Positions 24,833-34,929 of a stretch of 64,000 nucleotides of DNA are shown piece by piece. The position numbers and the translations under genes were made by a program. Below the pieces are notes generated by a model, which did no database searches, was not told where the DNA came from, and saw only the letters and a list, made by a program, of their open reading frames with translations. How positions within the stretch are numbered: position 1 is the stretch's first letter; each line of letters opens with the position of its first letter. Origin of the DNA: Lelliottia jeotgali (GTDB lineage Bacteria; Pseudomonadota; Gammaproteobacteria; Enterobacterales; Enterobacteriaceae); contig CP018628.1 in assembly GCA_002271215.1 (NCBI GenBank), forward strand, positions 1,922,001-1,986,000, read 5' to 3'.

Positions 24833-25579
24833 ATGTTAAGCATTAAAGATTTACAGGTCAGTGTTGAAGATAAAGCGATCCTGCGCGGGCTGAACATTGA
24901 CGTCCGCCCAGGGGAAGTGCACGCCATTATGGGGCCGAACGGCTCGGGGAAAAGTACGCTTTCTGCAACGCTGGCCGGGCGTGAAGATTATGAAGTGGTC
25001 GGCGGTTCCGTCGAGTTTAAAGGCAAAGATTTACTCGAACTGTCGCCGGAAGACCGCGCGGGTGAAGGCATCTTTATGGCCTTCCAGTATCCTGTCGAGA
25101 TCCCTGGCGTCAGTAATCAGTTCTTCCTGCAAACCTCGCTGAATGCGGTGCGCAAATACCGTGGCGAGGAAGAGCTTGATCGCTTTGACTTCCAGGATCT
25201 GATGGAAGAGAAGATCAAACTGCTGAAAATGCCGGAAGATTTGCTGACCCGTTCCGTGAACGTCGGTTTCTCCGGCGGCGAGAAAAAGCGTAACGATATC
25301 CTGCAAATGGCGGTGCTGGAGCCTGAACTGTGCATTCTGGATGAAACAGACTCTGGTCTGGACATTGATGCGCTGAAAATTGTAGCTGACGGCGTGAACT
25401 CCCTGCGCGACGGCAAGCGCTCGTTCATTATCGTCACCCACTATCAGCGTATTCTGGACTACATCAAACCGGATTACGTCCACGTCCTGTATCAGGGCCG
25501 CATCGTGAAATCCGGTGATTTTACTCTGGTCAAACAACTGGAGGAGCAGGGCTATGGCTGGCTTACCGAACAGCAGTAA
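24833..25579 (+). CDS. sufC: Fe-S assembly ATPase SufC
   Basis: A 248-residue ABC-type ATPase of the SufBC2D scaffold. Walker A GPNGSGKST (about residues 34-42), signature FSGGEKKRNDILQM (about 143-156), Walker B CILDETDSGLD (about 165-175). Cytoplasmic; no membrane partner. ATP binding drives the SufB-SufD rearrangement. Starts nine bases after sufB, and its 3' end overlaps sufD by 26 bp. Confidence 0.97.
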   Translation: MLSIKDLQVSVEDKAILRGLNIDVRPGEVHAIMGPNGSGKSTLSATLAGREDYEVVGGSVEFKGKDLLELSPEDRAGEGIFMAFQYPVEIPGVSNQFFLQTSLNAVRKYRGEEELDRFDFQDLMEEKIKLLKMPEDLLTRSVNVGFSGGEKKRNDILQMAVLEPELCILDETDSGLDIDALKIVADGVNSLRDGKRSFIIVTHYQRILDYIKPDYVHVLYQGRIVKSGDFTLVKQLEEQGYGWLTEQQ

Positions 25580-26825
25580 CGCGCTGCAGCAGTGGCATCG
25601 CCTGTTTGAAACCCAGGGCGAAACGCGATCCGAACAGGCGCAACAGCACTTGCAACAGATGCTGCGTCTCGGCCTGCCGACGCGCAAGCATGAGAACTGG
25701 AAATACACGCCGCTGGACGGCCTGCTCAACAGTCAGTTTGTTACCCGTCTGGCGGAGGTCGCTCCGGCGCAGCGTGATGCCCTGGCGCTGAATGTGGACG
25801 CCGTGCGGCTGGTATTTGTCGACGGACGCTATCAGCCTGAACTGAGCGACAGTACTGAGACGAGCGGCTTTGAGGTCGAGATTAACGATCAGCGCCAGGC
25901 GCTGCCCGCGCCGGTACAGCCGGAAGTTTTCCTGCATCTGACAGAAAGTCTCGCGGCGAGCGTCACCCACATCCGCGTGAAGCGTAATCAGCGCCCGGCA
26001 AAACCGCTGCTGCTGTTGCACATCACCCAGGGGCTGGACGGCGAAGAGGTCAACACGGCGCATTATCGACACCATTTTGAGCTGGCAGAAGGCGCGGAAG
26101 CGACGATCATCGAGCACTACGTTAGCCTCAATGACACCAAACACTTTACTGGCGCGCGCCTGACCATGAACGTGGCGGCCAACGCCCAACTGCATCACAT
26201 CAAGCTGGCGTTTGAAAACCCGGTCAGCCATCACTTTGCCCATAACGACATTTTGATGGGGCCGGATGCGGCGGCGTACAGCCACAGTTTCCTGCTCGGC
26301 GGGGCGGTGCTGCGTCACAATACCAGCACCCAGTTGAACGGTGAAAACACCACGCTTCGCATCAACAGCCTGGCGATGCCGGTTAAGTCAGAAGTGTGCG
26401 ATACCCGAACCTGGCTTGAGCATAACAAGGGCTACTGCAACAGCCGTCAGATGCACAAAGTTATCGCCAACGACAAAGGTCGCGCGGTGTTTAACGGCCT
26501 GATTAACGTGGCGCAACATGCCATCAAAACTGACGGGCAGATGACCAACAACAATCTGCTGCTCGGGCGTCTGGCGGAAGTGGACACCAAGCCGCAGCTT
26601 GAAATTTATGCCGATGACGTCAAGTGTAGCCACGGGGCGACGGTAGGACGGATCGACGATGAACAGATGTTCTATCTGCGCTCGCGCGGGATCGACAAAC
26701 ACGCGGCGCAGAAAATGATCATCTACGCGTTTGCCGCAGAACTGACGGAAGCGCTACGCGATGAAACCCTGAAACAGCAGGTGCTGGCACGCATTGGCCA
26801 GCGTTTGCCAGGAGGCGAAGCATGA
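25554..26825 (+). CDS. sufD: Fe-S scaffold complex subunit SufD
   Basis: 423 residues, the same as E. coli SufD. Start [18 protein letters not shown] at 25554, inside the end of sufC; an alternative ATG at 25515 would add a foreign N-terminus. Forms a heterodimer with SufB; the C-terminal region contains the conserved [20 protein letters not shown]. Overlaps sufS by four bases (ATGA). Confidence 0.96.
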   Translation: MAGLPNSSNALQQWHRLFETQGETRSEQAQQHLQQMLRLGLPTRKHENWKYTPLDGLLNSQFVTRLAEVAPAQRDALALNVDAVRLVFVDGRYQPELSDSTETSGFEVEINDQRQALPAPVQPEVFLHLTESLAASVTHIRVKRNQRPAKPLLLLHITQGLDGEEVNTAHYRHHFELAEGAEATIIEHYVSLNDTKHFTGARLTMNVAANAQLHHIKLAFENPVSHHFAHNDILMGPDAAAYSHSFLLGGAVLRHNTSTQLNGENTTLRINSLAMPVKSEVCDTRTWLEHNKGYCNSRQMHKVIANDKGRAVFNGLINVAQHAIKTDGQMTNNNLLLGRLAEVDTKPQLEIYADDVKCSHGATVGRIDDEQMFYLRSRGIDKHAAQKMIIYAFAAELTEALRDETLKQQVLARIGQRLPGGEA

Positions 26826-28042
26826 GTTTTCCCGTAGAGAAAGTGCGGGCGGATTTCCCCGTCCTGACCCGTGAAGTGAACGGTCTGCCGCTTGCCTATC
26901 TCGACAGCGCAGCCAGCGCGCAGAAGCCGAACAAGGTGATCGACGCCGAGGCGGAATTCTATCGCCACGGCTACGCGGCGGTGCATCGCGGCATTCACAC
27001 CCTGAGCGCCGAAGCGACGCAGCGCATGGAAAACGTGCGCACGCAAATTGCCGCGTTCCTTAACGCCCGCTCGCCGGAAGAGCTGGTGTTTGTGCGGGGT
27101 ACCACCGAAGGCATTAACCTGGTGGCGAACAGCTGGGGCAGCGCGCAGGTCCACGCGGGTGACAACATCATCATTACGCAGATGGAACACCACGCCAATA
27201 TCGTGCCGTGGCAGATGCTTTGTGAGCGCGTGGGCGCCCAACTGCGGGTGATTCCGTTGAATCAGGACGGTACCTTGCAGCTGGAGGTGCTGGATTCCCT
27301 GCTCGACGATCGCACGCGACTGGTGGCCATCACCCAGATTTCCAACGTGCTTGGCACCGAAAACCCGGTAGCGGAGATCATCGCCAAGGCCCATCAATCT
27401 GGCGCGAAAGTGCTGGTGGACGGCGCGCAGGCGATCATGCACCACACCATCGACGTGCAGGCTCTGGATTGCGATTTTTATGTCTTCTCCGGTCACAAAC
27501 TGTATGGCCCGACCGGGATTGGCGTGCTGTATGTAAAAGAGGATATTCTGCAGGCGATGCCGCCGTGGGAAGGGGGCGGATCGATGATCGCCACCGTTAG
27601 CCTGACGCAAGGCACCACCTACGCGAAAGCACCGTGGCGCTTTGAAGCAGGCACGCCGAATACGGGCGGGATCATCGGTCTTGGCGCAGCTATTCAGTAC
27701 GTGTCAGCCATTGGGCTGGACGCGATTGCGGAATATGAAGAGACGCTGATGCACTATGCGCTGGCGGAACTCGCCAGCGTGCCGGATCTGGCGCTTTACG
27801 GCCCGGATTCGCGTAAAGGGGTAATTGCCTTTAATCTGGGTAAACACCACGCCTACGACGTTGGCAGTTTTCTTGATAATTACGGCGTGGCCGTGCGCAC
27901 CGGGCATCACTGCGCAATGCCGCTGATGGCGTTTTACCAGGTCCCGGCGATGTGCCGCGCGTCGCTGGTGATGTATAACACAACGGAAGAGATCGACAGG
28001 CTGGTGACGGGGCTGAAACGCATCCACCACCTGCTGGGTTAA
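26822..28042 (+). CDS. sufS: Cysteine desulfurase SufS
   Basis: A 406-residue PLP enzyme that removes sulfur from cysteine as a persulfide on Cys364 ([11 protein letters not shown]) and passes it to SufE. The PLP lysine is Lys226 in [23 protein letters not shown] carries the His stacking on PLP. Same length as E. coli SufS. Translationally coupled to sufD and followed 14 bp later by sufE. Confidence 0.97.
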   Translation: MSFPVEKVRADFPVLTREVNGLPLAYLDSAASAQKPNKVIDAEAEFYRHGYAAVHRGIHTLSAEATQRMENVRTQIAAFLNARSPEELVFVRGTTEGINLVANSWGSAQVHAGDNIIITQMEHHANIVPWQMLCERVGAQLRVIPLNQDGTLQLEVLDSLLDDRTRLVAITQISNVLGTENPVAEIIAKAHQSGAKVLVDGAQAIMHHTIDVQALDCDFYVFSGHKLYGPTGIGVLYVKEDILQAMPPWEGGGSMIATVSLTQGTTYAKAPWRFEAGTPNTGGIIGLGAAIQYVSAIGLDAIAEYEETLMHYALAELASVPDLALYGPDSRKGVIAFNLGKHHAYDVGSFLDNYGVAVRTGHHCAMPLMAFYQVPAMCRASLVMYNTTEEIDRLVTGLKRIHHLLG

Positions 28043-28056
28043 AAGAGAGGCAAGAC

Positions 28057-28473
28057 ATGGCCGCGTTGCCGGACAGAGATAAGCTGTTGCGTAACTTTAG
28101 TCGTTGCGCCAACTGGGAAGAGAAATACCTGTACATTATTGAGCTGGGCCAGCGTTTGCCTGCCCTCAGCGAAGAGGATCACAGTCCGGAGAATACGATT
28201 CAGGGCTGTCAAAGCCAGGTGTGGATCGTGATGAATCAGACCGACGGCGGCGTGATAGAACTGCAGGGCGACAGCGATGCGGCCATTGTTAAAGGGCTGG
28301 TTGCCGTTGTTTTCATCCTCTATCACCAGATGTCCGCTCAGGACATTGTGGCTTTTGACGTGCGTCCGTGGTTTGAAAAAATGGCCCTGACTCAGCACTT
28401 AACGCCTTCGCGTTCTCAGGGGCTGGAAGCGATGATCCGCGCAATCCGCAACAAAGCGTCCAACATTAGCTAA
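28057..28473 (+). CDS. sufE: Sulfur acceptor SufE
   Basis: A 138-residue protein that accepts persulfide sulfur from SufS on Cys51 ([11 protein letters not shown]) and delivers it to SufB. Same length as in E. coli. The SD AGAGAGG lies before the ATG at 28057. Last gene of the suf operon; a terminator follows at 28502. Confidence 0.96.
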   Translation: MAALPDRDKLLRNFSRCANWEEKYLYIIELGQRLPALSEEDHSPENTIQGCQSQVWIVMNQTDGGVIELQGDSDAAIVKGLVAVVFILYHQMSAQDIVAFDVRPWFEKMALTQHLTPSRSQGLEAMIRAIRNKASNIS

Positions 28474-28501
28474 ACTAAAAAGACTGCATTCATTCTGTTT
28501 C

Positions 28502-28530
28502 GCGAGGTGGCTCCCACCTCGCTGGTTTTT
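28502..28530 (+). terminator. Rho-independent terminator of the suf operon
   Basis: Stem GCGAGGTGG / CCACCTCGC with a three-base loop, then TGGTTTTT. It lies 28 bases after the sufE stop and before ldtE. Confidence 0.88.
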
Positions 28531-28570
28531 CGGCTTTCTGGCGTTCTGCCAGTGAATAAGGAATCTCAGT

Positions 28571-29596
28571 ATGAAGCGCGCGTCGATAATTACACTTTTA
28601 CTGCTTAGCACTTTTGGTGGTCTTAATTCTGCCAGCGCGATGGATTATCCGTTGCCGCCAGCGGGCAGCCGCCTTATTGGTCAAAATCAAACCTACGCCA
28701 TCCAGGAAGGGGACAAAAATTTACAGGCGATTGCCCGACGATTTAATACGGCGGCGCAGCTGATCCTCGAAACCAATAATACCATTGCCCCTATCTATCC
28801 CGCGCCGGGCACGGTGATTACCATTCCGTCGCAAATGCTGCTCCCGGATACGCCGCGTGAAGGCATTGTGGTGAACCTCGCCGAGCTGCGACTCTATTAT
28901 TTCCCGCCGGGCGAAAATATCGTGCAGGTCTATCCGCTCGGGATTGGTCAACTGGGGCTGGAAACGCCGGTGAGCACCACGCGTGTGAGTCAGAAAATCC
29001 CAAATCCAACCTGGACACCTACACCGGGCATCAGAGCGCGTTCTCTTGCGCAGGGTATCAAATTGCCGCCGGTAGTCCCGGCAGGCCCTAACAACCCGCT
29101 GGGGCGCTTCGCGCTGCGTCTGGGGATAGGTAACGGCGAGTATCTGATTCATGGAACCAGTGCGCCGGACAGCGTCGGTCTGCGCGTGAGTTCGGGCTGT
29201 ATGCGCATGAATGCGCCAGATATTAAAGCGCTATTCGAGCAGGCTCGCGTGGGGACACGCGTGCAGATCATCAATGAGCCGGTAAAATTCTCGGTTGAAC
29301 CTGATGGCAGAAGCTATGTGGAAGTGCATCGCCCGCTGGCGCAGGTCGAGGGCGAGAATCCGCAAACCACGCCAATCGTTCACAATGCCGATTTTACGTC
29401 ATTTGCCACGCGTGAAGGCACTGACAAAGTGCTGATTGATAAAGCGCTGTCGCGTCGTGCAGGCATCCCGGTTGCGGTCACAGCGGGAAACGGACCTTCC
29501 GCATCAGCCAATAATCCGGTGTTGTCGGTGCAGAACAGTCGCGCCTCAGCGGCGGTGGCGGAAAGTGAGAATGCGAAAGAGGTGGTGACGCAGTAG
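28571..29596 (+). CDS. ldtE: L,D-transpeptidase LdtE (YnhG)
   Basis: A 341-residue periplasmic enzyme making 3-3 (DAP-DAP) crosslinks in peptidoglycan. N-terminal signal peptide ([20 protein letters not shown], cleaved after about ASA), a LysM domain (about residues 44-90, [17 protein letters not shown]), then the YkuD catalytic domain with LIHGTSAP and SSGCMRM (catalytic Cys210). A low-complexity Ala/Ser tail (about 290-341) makes it a little longer than the E. coli protein. It lies beside lpp as in E. coli. Confidence 0.94.
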   Translation: MKRASIITLLLLSTFGGLNSASAMDYPLPPAGSRLIGQNQTYAIQEGDKNLQAIARRFNTAAQLILETNNTIAPIYPAPGTVITIPSQMLLPDTPREGIVVNLAELRLYYFPPGENIVQVYPLGIGQLGLETPVSTTRVSQKIPNPTWTPTPGIRARSLAQGIKLPPVVPAGPNNPLGRFALRLGIGNGEYLIHGTSAPDSVGLRVSSGCMRMNAPDIKALFEQARVGTRVQIINEPVKFSVEPDGRSYVEVHRPLAQVEGENPQTTPIVHNADFTSFATREGTDKVLIDKALSRRAGIPVAVTAGNGPSASANNPVLSVQNSRASAAVAESENAKEVVTQ

Positions 29597-29616
29597 GGCG
29601 ATGGATGAGAGACAAA

Positions 29617-29646
29617 AAAAATGGCGCACAATGTGCGCCATTTTAT
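29617..29646. terminator. Bidirectional terminator between ldtE and lpp
   Basis: AATGGCGCACA / TGTGCGCCATT inverted repeat with poly-A on the left and TTTT on the right, shared by the convergent ldtE and lpp transcripts. It matches the strong lpp terminator of E. coli in place and form. Confidence 0.9.
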
Positions 29647-29658
29647 TAACAGGTACTA

Positions 29659-29907
<249 letters not shown>

Positions 29908-29932
29908 CTAGATTGAGTTAATCTCCATGTAG

Positions 29933-29972
29933 CGTTACAAGTATTACACAAAGTTTTTTATGTTGAGAATAT
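29933..29972 (-). promoter_or_regulatory. lpp promoter
   Basis: The minus strand carries AACATA as -35 and TAATACTT as -10 (29939-29946 on the plus strand) in an AT-rich setting, then a leader with GAGGGTATTAATA before the ATG. This is essentially the E. coli lpp promoter. The rest of 29896-30203 is AT-rich and contains the pykF terminator. Confidence 0.85.
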
Positions 29973-30152
29973 TTTTTTGATGGGAATACCCCTATTTTTG
30001 ATCGTTCGCTCAAAGAAACAACGAATCTGCCTCTTTTGCCTAAAAAGCCATGTTAAAAAAGACATTTTTCATCGGATTCGTCTTAGATAATTCACTCTTA
30101 AATAGAAAAACTCGATTTGCATTTTGAATAAAACTGGCTAATGCCATAAATA

Positions 30153-30181
30153 AAAAAAGCGCCCAGAGGGCGCTTTTTACG
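30153..30181 (-). terminator. Rho-independent terminator after pykF
   Basis: Minus strand: AAAAAGCGCCCTCTGGGCGC then TTTTTTT. GC-rich stem with a short loop, 20-odd bases after the pykF stop. Confidence 0.9.
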
Positions 30182-30203
30182 AAATTAATTCGTTTGAGAA
30201 TGA

Positions 30204-31625
30204 TTACAGCACGTGAACAGATGCAGTATTGGTCGTTCCGCTTGGTACCAGAGCACCAGAAACCATCACCACAACGTCACCTTTACGCGCCAGACCGCGA
30301 TCAACCAGCTGCAGAGCGACTTCTTTACCCAGACGGTAGAAATCGTCAGTAGAGGCGATCTCTTTTACCAGGTGTGGGATCACGCCTTTGCTCAGAACCA
30401 GCTGACGTGCAGTGGTTTCGTTGGTGGTCAGCGCCAGAATGGTCGCGTTAGGGAAGTATTTACGTACGGCTTTAGCGGATTTACCGCCCTGGGTTGCAAC
30501 CACGATCAGCGGGGCGTCCAGTTTCTCAGCAGTTTCAACGGCACCACGGCAAACGGCTTCGGTGATACGCAGTTTACGGCTGTCGTTGCTGTTATCCAGA
30601 CGGCTGGTCATCACGCGGTCAGTACGTTCGCAGATAGTCGCCATGATGGTCACAGCTTCCAGCGGGTATTTACCTTTCGCGGATTCGCCAGACAGCATCA
30701 CGGCATCAGTACCGTCGAGGATGGCGTTCGCCACGTCGCCAGCTTCAGCGCGGGTAGGGCGTGGGTTTTTGATCATGGAGTCGAGCATCTGCGTGGCAGT
30801 GATAACCACTTTACGTGCACGCACACATTTCTCGATCATCATCTTCTGAGCGAAGATCACTTCTTCAACCGGGATTTCAACGCCCAGATCGCCACGTGCA
30901 ACCATGATGCCGTCAGATGCTTCGAGGATTTCGTCGAAGTTGTTCAGGCCTTCCTGGTTTTCGATTTTGGAGATGATCTGGATCTTCTCGCCGCCGTGCG
31001 CTTTCAAGTGCTCACGGATTTCAGTCACGTCAGAACGTTTACGGATAAAGGACGCCGCAACGAAATCAACGCCTTGCTCGCAACCGAAGATCAGGTCTTG
31101 TTTGTCTTTTTCAGCCAGAGCTGGCAGAGCGATGGAAACACCTGGCAGGTTAACGCCTTTGTTTTCGCCCAGGTCGCCGTTGTTCAGCACTTTACAAACA
31201 ACGTTTTTGCCTTCGATGGCAGTCACTTCCATACCGATCAGGCCATCATCCACCAGAACGGTGTTGCCAACGGACAGGTCGGTGGTGAAGCCTTCGTAAG
31301 TCACAGCAACGATGTCGCTGTTACCGACAACAGTTTTGTCGGTGGTGAAGGTGAAGGTCTGACCCGCTTTCAGGGAAACGTCGTTTCCGCCTTCCAGTTT
31401 GATGGTGCGGATTTCAGGGCCTTTGGTATCAAGCAGGATGGCTGCTTTTTTACCGGTCTTGCTCATCACGTTGCGCAAGTTCTGAATACGCTGACCGTGT
31501 TCAGCATAGTCGCCGTGGGAGAAGTTCAGACGCATTACGTTCATGCCGGCGTCCAGCATTTTGCTCAGCATCTCTTCAGATTCGGTTTTCGGGCCGATGG
31601 TGCAAACAATTTTCGTCTTTTTCAT
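30204..31625 (-). CDS. pykF: Pyruvate kinase I
   Basis: 473 residues; converts PEP and ADP to pyruvate and ATP at the end of glycolysis; activated by fructose 1,6-bisphosphate in E. coli. [20 protein letters not shown] at the N-terminus, the active-site signature [16 protein letters not shown] and the [12 protein letters not shown] substrate loop are intact. It is three residues longer than E. coli PykF: near the C-terminus it reads [20 protein letters not shown] where E. coli has [17 protein letters not shown]. The codon pattern is that of a highly expressed gene. Confidence 0.97.
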   Translation of the reverse strand: MKKTKIVCTIGPKTESEEMLSKMLDAGMNVMRLNFSHGDYAEHGQRIQNLRNVMSKTGKKAAILLDTKGPEIRTIKLEGGNDVSLKAGQTFTFTTDKTVVGNSDIVAVTYEGFTTDLSVGNTVLVDDGLIGMEVTAIEGKNVVCKVLNNGDLGENKGVNLPGVSIALPALAEKDKQDLIFGCEQGVDFVAASFIRKRSDVTEIREHLKAHGGEKIQIISKIENQEGLNNFDEILEASDGIMVARGDLGVEIPVEEVIFAQKMMIEKCVRARKVVITATQMLDSMIKNPRPTRAEAGDVANAILDGTDAVMLSGESAKGKYPLEAVTIMATICERTDRVMTSRLDNSNDSRKLRITEAVCRGAVETAEKLDAPLIVVATQGGKSAKAVRKYFPNATILALTTNETTARQLVLSKGVIPHLVKEIASTDDFYRLGKEVALQLVDRGLARKGDVVVMVSGALVPSGTTNTASVHVL

Positions 31626-31829
31626 GACAGTCTTAGTCTTTAAGTTGGAAAGGATATGGGAATCTCGCTCCGGGGGCGCACTGCCGCAGAGTCAAACCTG
31701 TGTAGCGAAATTTTGTATGACACGCACTAAGGATAGGTGACATCAAATGAGCGTGCAGAAGAAAGTGTGCCTGAGTGTTGGCCCAATGAAGGAGAGTTGC
31801 AGTTGTACGTTGTTTTTTGTATTCCAAGC

Positions 31830-31867
31830 GCTGAAACCATTCACCCAGGGATTAGGCGCGCATTATA
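31830..31867 (-). promoter_or_regulatory. pykF promoter with Cra (FruR) operator
   Basis: The minus strand has TATAAT (31867-31862). About 16 bases further on is GGTGAATGGTTTCAGC (31845-31830), a good match to the Cra consensus GCTGAAWCGWTTCAGC. Its position just downstream of the expected start site suits repression, as in E. coli pykF. The leader would be about 230 nt. The remainder of 31626-32002 shows no gene. Confidence 0.75.
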
Positions 31868-32002
31868 CGCTGATTTTCAGATAAAAGGAAAATGGAAACG
31901 GTGTTTCAAAAACATTCTGTGCAGTTTCACAAAGATTGTTATCAAGGCGTTAAGGCGAAATGGCATCTTGTTGCGGCAGACGCACGGTCTGCCGCAAATT
32001 GC

Positions 32003-33151
32003 TTAGTTTTTCAGCGCTTGCTCAAGGTCGGCAATTAAATCGTTCGCATCTTCAATCCCAACGGACAGACGAATCAGCTGCGGAACAATGCCATTGGCTA
32101 AACGCTGCTCAAGCGGAATAGACGCGTGGGTCATGCTGTACGGCTGGCTGACCAGGCTTTCAACACCGCCCAGGCTCTCTGCAAGAGTGAACAGTTTCAG
32201 CTTGCGGATAATGACGGTGGCCTGTTGCGCATCGCCTTTTACCACCACAGAAATCATCCCGCCCGGCAACGCCATCTGTTCACGTGCCAGCTGATAATGT
32301 GGATGCGATTCCAGCCACGGGAACCACACTTTTTCAACCTGTGGGTGCTGCTCCAGCCATTGCGCAATCGCCAGCGCATTGGCGCTGTGTTTTTCGACGC
32401 GCAAGGCGAGGGTGCGAATCCCGCGTAGCGTCAGGAAACTGCTGAAGGGGTCGAGCACACCGCCGACGGCGTTTTGCAGATAACCCAGCTGGTCAGCCAG
32501 TTCACTGTTCTCGCCTACTACCGCCAGGCCCGCCACCACATCAGAATGGCCGTTGAGATATTTGGTTGCAGAATGCACGACGATATCAAAGCCAAACTCC
32601 AGCGGGCGATGAATCACCGGCGAGGCAAAGGTATTATCCGCCACGCTGATGATGTTGTGGCGGCGCGCGATCTCAGCAATTCCGGCGAGATCCGCCAGTT
32701 TCAGCAGCGGATTGGTCGGCGTCTCTACCCAAATCATTTTAGTGTCGGGGCGAATAGCCGCCTCCAGTGCCGCCAAATCCCCCGGTTTTACCCAGCTCAC
32801 CTGCAGGCCGGTGCTGCGTTTGCGCACATTTTCGATCAGGCGATATGTGCCGCCATACACATCGTCAATGGCGACGATATGGCTGTCTTTGTCCAGCAGT
32901 TCCAGCACGGTGGAAATCGCCGCCAGACCGGATGCAAAAGCATATCCGCGCGTGCCGCTTTCCAGTTCAGCAATCGCCGTTTCCAGGGCGTGGCGCGTTG
33001 GGTTGCCGCTGCGCGAGTATTCGTAGCCCGTATGTTCGCCAGGTGCCGGTTGCGCAAACGTCGAGGTCGCGTAAATCGGCGGCATCACCGCCCCGTGCTG
33101 ATCGTTAAACTCGCCGCTGTGGACGCTAAGGGTTGCCAGGTTTTTCATCAT
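32003..33151 (-). CDS. mtcC: Cystathionine gamma-lyase (reverse transsulfuration)
   Basis: A 382-residue PLP enzyme of the Cys/Met metabolism family. GYEYSRSGNPTR, YGGTYRL, ADNTFASP and the PLP lysine in VHSATKYLNGHSDV (Lys197) are present. It follows a cystathionine beta-synthase gene by nine bases on the same strand. Together they would convert homocysteine plus serine to cystathionine, then to cysteine. Such a pair (mtcBC) was described in Klebsiella for methionine-to-cysteine recycling; E. coli K-12 lacks it. A gamma-synthase or beta-lyase role cannot be excluded from sequence alone, but the partner gene argues for gamma-lyase. Confidence 0.82.
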   Translation of the reverse strand: MMKNLATLSVHSGEFNDQHGAVMPPIYATSTFAQPAPGEHTGYEYSRSGNPTRHALETAIAELESGTRGYAFASGLAAISTVLELLDKDSHIVAIDDVYGGTYRLIENVRKRSTGLQVSWVKPGDLAALEAAIRPDTKMIWVETPTNPLLKLADLAGIAEIARRHNIISVADNTFASPVIHRPLEFGFDIVVHSATKYLNGHSDVVAGLAVVGENSELADQLGYLQNAVGGVLDPFSSFLTLRGIRTLALRVEKHSANALAIAQWLEQHPQVEKVWFPWLESHPHYQLAREQMALPGGMISVVVKGDAQQATVIIRKLKLFTLAESLGGVESLVSQPYSMTHASIPLEQRLANGIVPQLIRLSVGIEDANDLIADLEQALKN

Positions 33152-33160
33152 TATTGTTCC

Positions 33161-34531
33161 TTATTGTTGAAGACGGTTGCGCCAGACGGTGAGGACATCG
33201 CTGCGCGTAATCAGGCCGAGGAAGCGATTGCTGTCATTAATGACGGCCACCAGACCACGGTCAAAAATAGGTTTCAGCGCGCTCTCTGAGGCGTGTTTGT
33301 CGAGCACTTCGACGTTGCGGGTCATGGCTTGTGTGACGGGCAGGGCGAAGCGCTCACCGTCGCCTGCGATATGGCTGACCAGATCCCACTCGTCAACAAT
33401 CCCGACCACCTGACCGTTGTCCAGCACCGGCAGCTGCGAAATGTCGTACAGCCGCATACGCGCGAGAACGGTGGCGAGGGTGTCATCCGGGGCGGCGGTC
33501 ACGGTCGCGCCTTCGTCATGACGCAGGGCGATATAGTCAGAGAGATCGCCGGTTTGCGGGCGGGAGATCAGCCCCTGCTGGCGCATCCAGTCGTCGTTGA
33601 ACATTTTCGACAGATATTTGTTTCCGCTGTCGCAGGCAAAGGTGACCACGCGTTTAGGTGTGGTTTGCGCCTGGCAGTAACGTAACGCCGCCGCCAGCAG
33701 CGTGCCGCTTGAAGAACCCGCCAGAATACCTTCAGTTTTCAGCAGATCGCGGGCGGTGGTGAAGGCTTCGCGGTCGGTCACACGATACGCCTGATGAACC
33801 CCTTCGATACGTGCCAGCGGCGGAATGAAATCCTCGCCGATGCCTTCGACCAGCCACGAGCCCGCATCCTGATGACGACCCGATTCCACCTGATCCGCCA
33901 GCACCGATCCTGCCGGGTCTGCTAACACAAACTCAGTATGCGGGGAATGCTGCGCAAACCACGCCTGTAGCCCGCCGAGCGTGCCGCCGGAACCGACACC
34001 GACGACAATCGCGTCGATTTTGCCGTCCAGCTGTTCAAACAGCTCCGGTGCGGTGGAGGTGCTGTGCGCCAGCGGATTGGCCTCGTTATTAAACTGATCA
34101 ATATAGAAACTGCCCGGAATTTCCTGCGCCAGACGCTGCGCATAATCCTGGTAATAGGCCGGATGGCCCTTGTTGACGTCTGAGCGGGTCAGCACCACCT
34201 GAGCGCCCAGCGCGCGCAGATGGAAAATCTTCTCGCGGCTCATTTTGTCCGGCACCACCAGCACCAGCGTGTAACCTTTTTGCGCCGCAATCAGCGCCAG
34301 CCCCAGCCCGGTATTGCCTGCCGTGGCTTCAATGATGGTCCCGCCCGGCGCGAGCAGCCCTTTGCGCTCCGCTTCGTTAATCATCGACAGCGCCACGCGG
34401 TCCTTAATGGAACCGCCCGGATTCTGGTTTTCAAGTTTCAAAAACAGCGAGCACAGGCGTGTATCGAGCTTGTGCAACTGGATAATTGGCGTGCGGCCAA
34501 TCAGTTCGGTGACGGAATGATAAATCGCCAT
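33161..34531 (-). CDS. mtcB: Cystathionine beta-synthase with C-terminal CBS pair
   Basis: 456 residues from MAIYHSVTELIGRTPIIQL (start 34531, SD AAGGA). Fold-type II PLP domain (1-320) with Lys43 in NPGGSIKDRV, EATAGNTGLGLAL and GVGSGGTLGG. A CBS-domain pair follows (about 335-456: LARMRLYDISQLPVLDNGQV and VAVINDSNRFLGLITRSDVL), absent from the cysteine synthases CysK/CysM but usual in beta-synthases. The frame extends to 34573, but that start lacks an SD. First gene of the pair with the lyase, divergent from a methionine transporter. Confidence 0.85.
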   Translation of the reverse strand: MAIYHSVTELIGRTPIIQLHKLDTRLCSLFLKLENQNPGGSIKDRVALSMINEAERKGLLAPGGTIIEATAGNTGLGLALIAAQKGYTLVLVVPDKMSREKIFHLRALGAQVVLTRSDVNKGHPAYYQDYAQRLAQEIPGSFYIDQFNNEANPLAHSTSTAPELFEQLDGKIDAIVVGVGSGGTLGGLQAWFAQHSPHTEFVLADPAGSVLADQVESGRHQDAGSWLVEGIGEDFIPPLARIEGVHQAYRVTDREAFTTARDLLKTEGILAGSSSGTLLAAALRYCQAQTTPKRVVTFACDSGNKYLSKMFNDDWMRQQGLISRPQTGDLSDYIALRHDEGATVTAAPDDTLATVLARMRLYDISQLPVLDNGQVVGIVDEWDLVSHIAGDGERFALPVTQAMTRNVEVLDKHASESALKPIFDRGLVAVINDSNRFLGLITRSDVLTVWRNRLQQ

Positions 34532-34880
34532 GGTCTTTTCCTTAACAGGGACATGGCTGGATGATAGGACCATGAAAATTTCTCAAGAAAGAACGTTTCA
34601 CTGCCTTTTAGAACGGAAAGTAATATAAATGCCTTTTCTGGAAGTAAGGGCGGAAAGCCGTAAAGTGCTCCAGATGTGAGGATGGCTATATAAGGACAAA
34701 ATGCGGCAAAAATGACCATTTTTGCGCCTGAGGCGCTGCTGCATATCCATTTCACAGCTAATCATTGCTGAAAATAAGCTAATCGTCCTGCGCCCAGTCG
34801 GCACGCTTCATATTCCTCTGCGTTATAAGACATTCGATTTTGTTCATTTAAAACAGGATAACCTCTGATTACTATCGTTT

Positions 34881-34912
34881 GGACATCCATACTGCTAAAC
34901 CGCTATACGCGT
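34881..34912 (+). promoter_or_regulatory. Candidate MetJ operator: four tandem 8-bp met boxes
   Basis: Consecutive octamers GGACATCC, ATACTGCT, AAACCGCT and ATACGCGT each match the met box AGACGTCT at about five of eight positions. All keep AC at positions 3-4 in an exact 8-bp phase. They lie 18-49 bases before the metN-like start. Repeated weak boxes are typical of MetJ arrays. The remaining 34532-34880 region between the divergent operons is AT-rich with no gene or other strong site visible. Confidence 0.45.
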
Positions 34913-34929
34913 AACGGATAAGAAAAATA

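Noticed and set aside
30213..31643. 476-codon open frame antisense to pykF
   Set aside because: Pyruvate kinase on the other strand is conserved and complete. The antisense frame is low-complexity (rich in His, Val, Phe, Gln) and reflects codon bias of a highly expressed gene.
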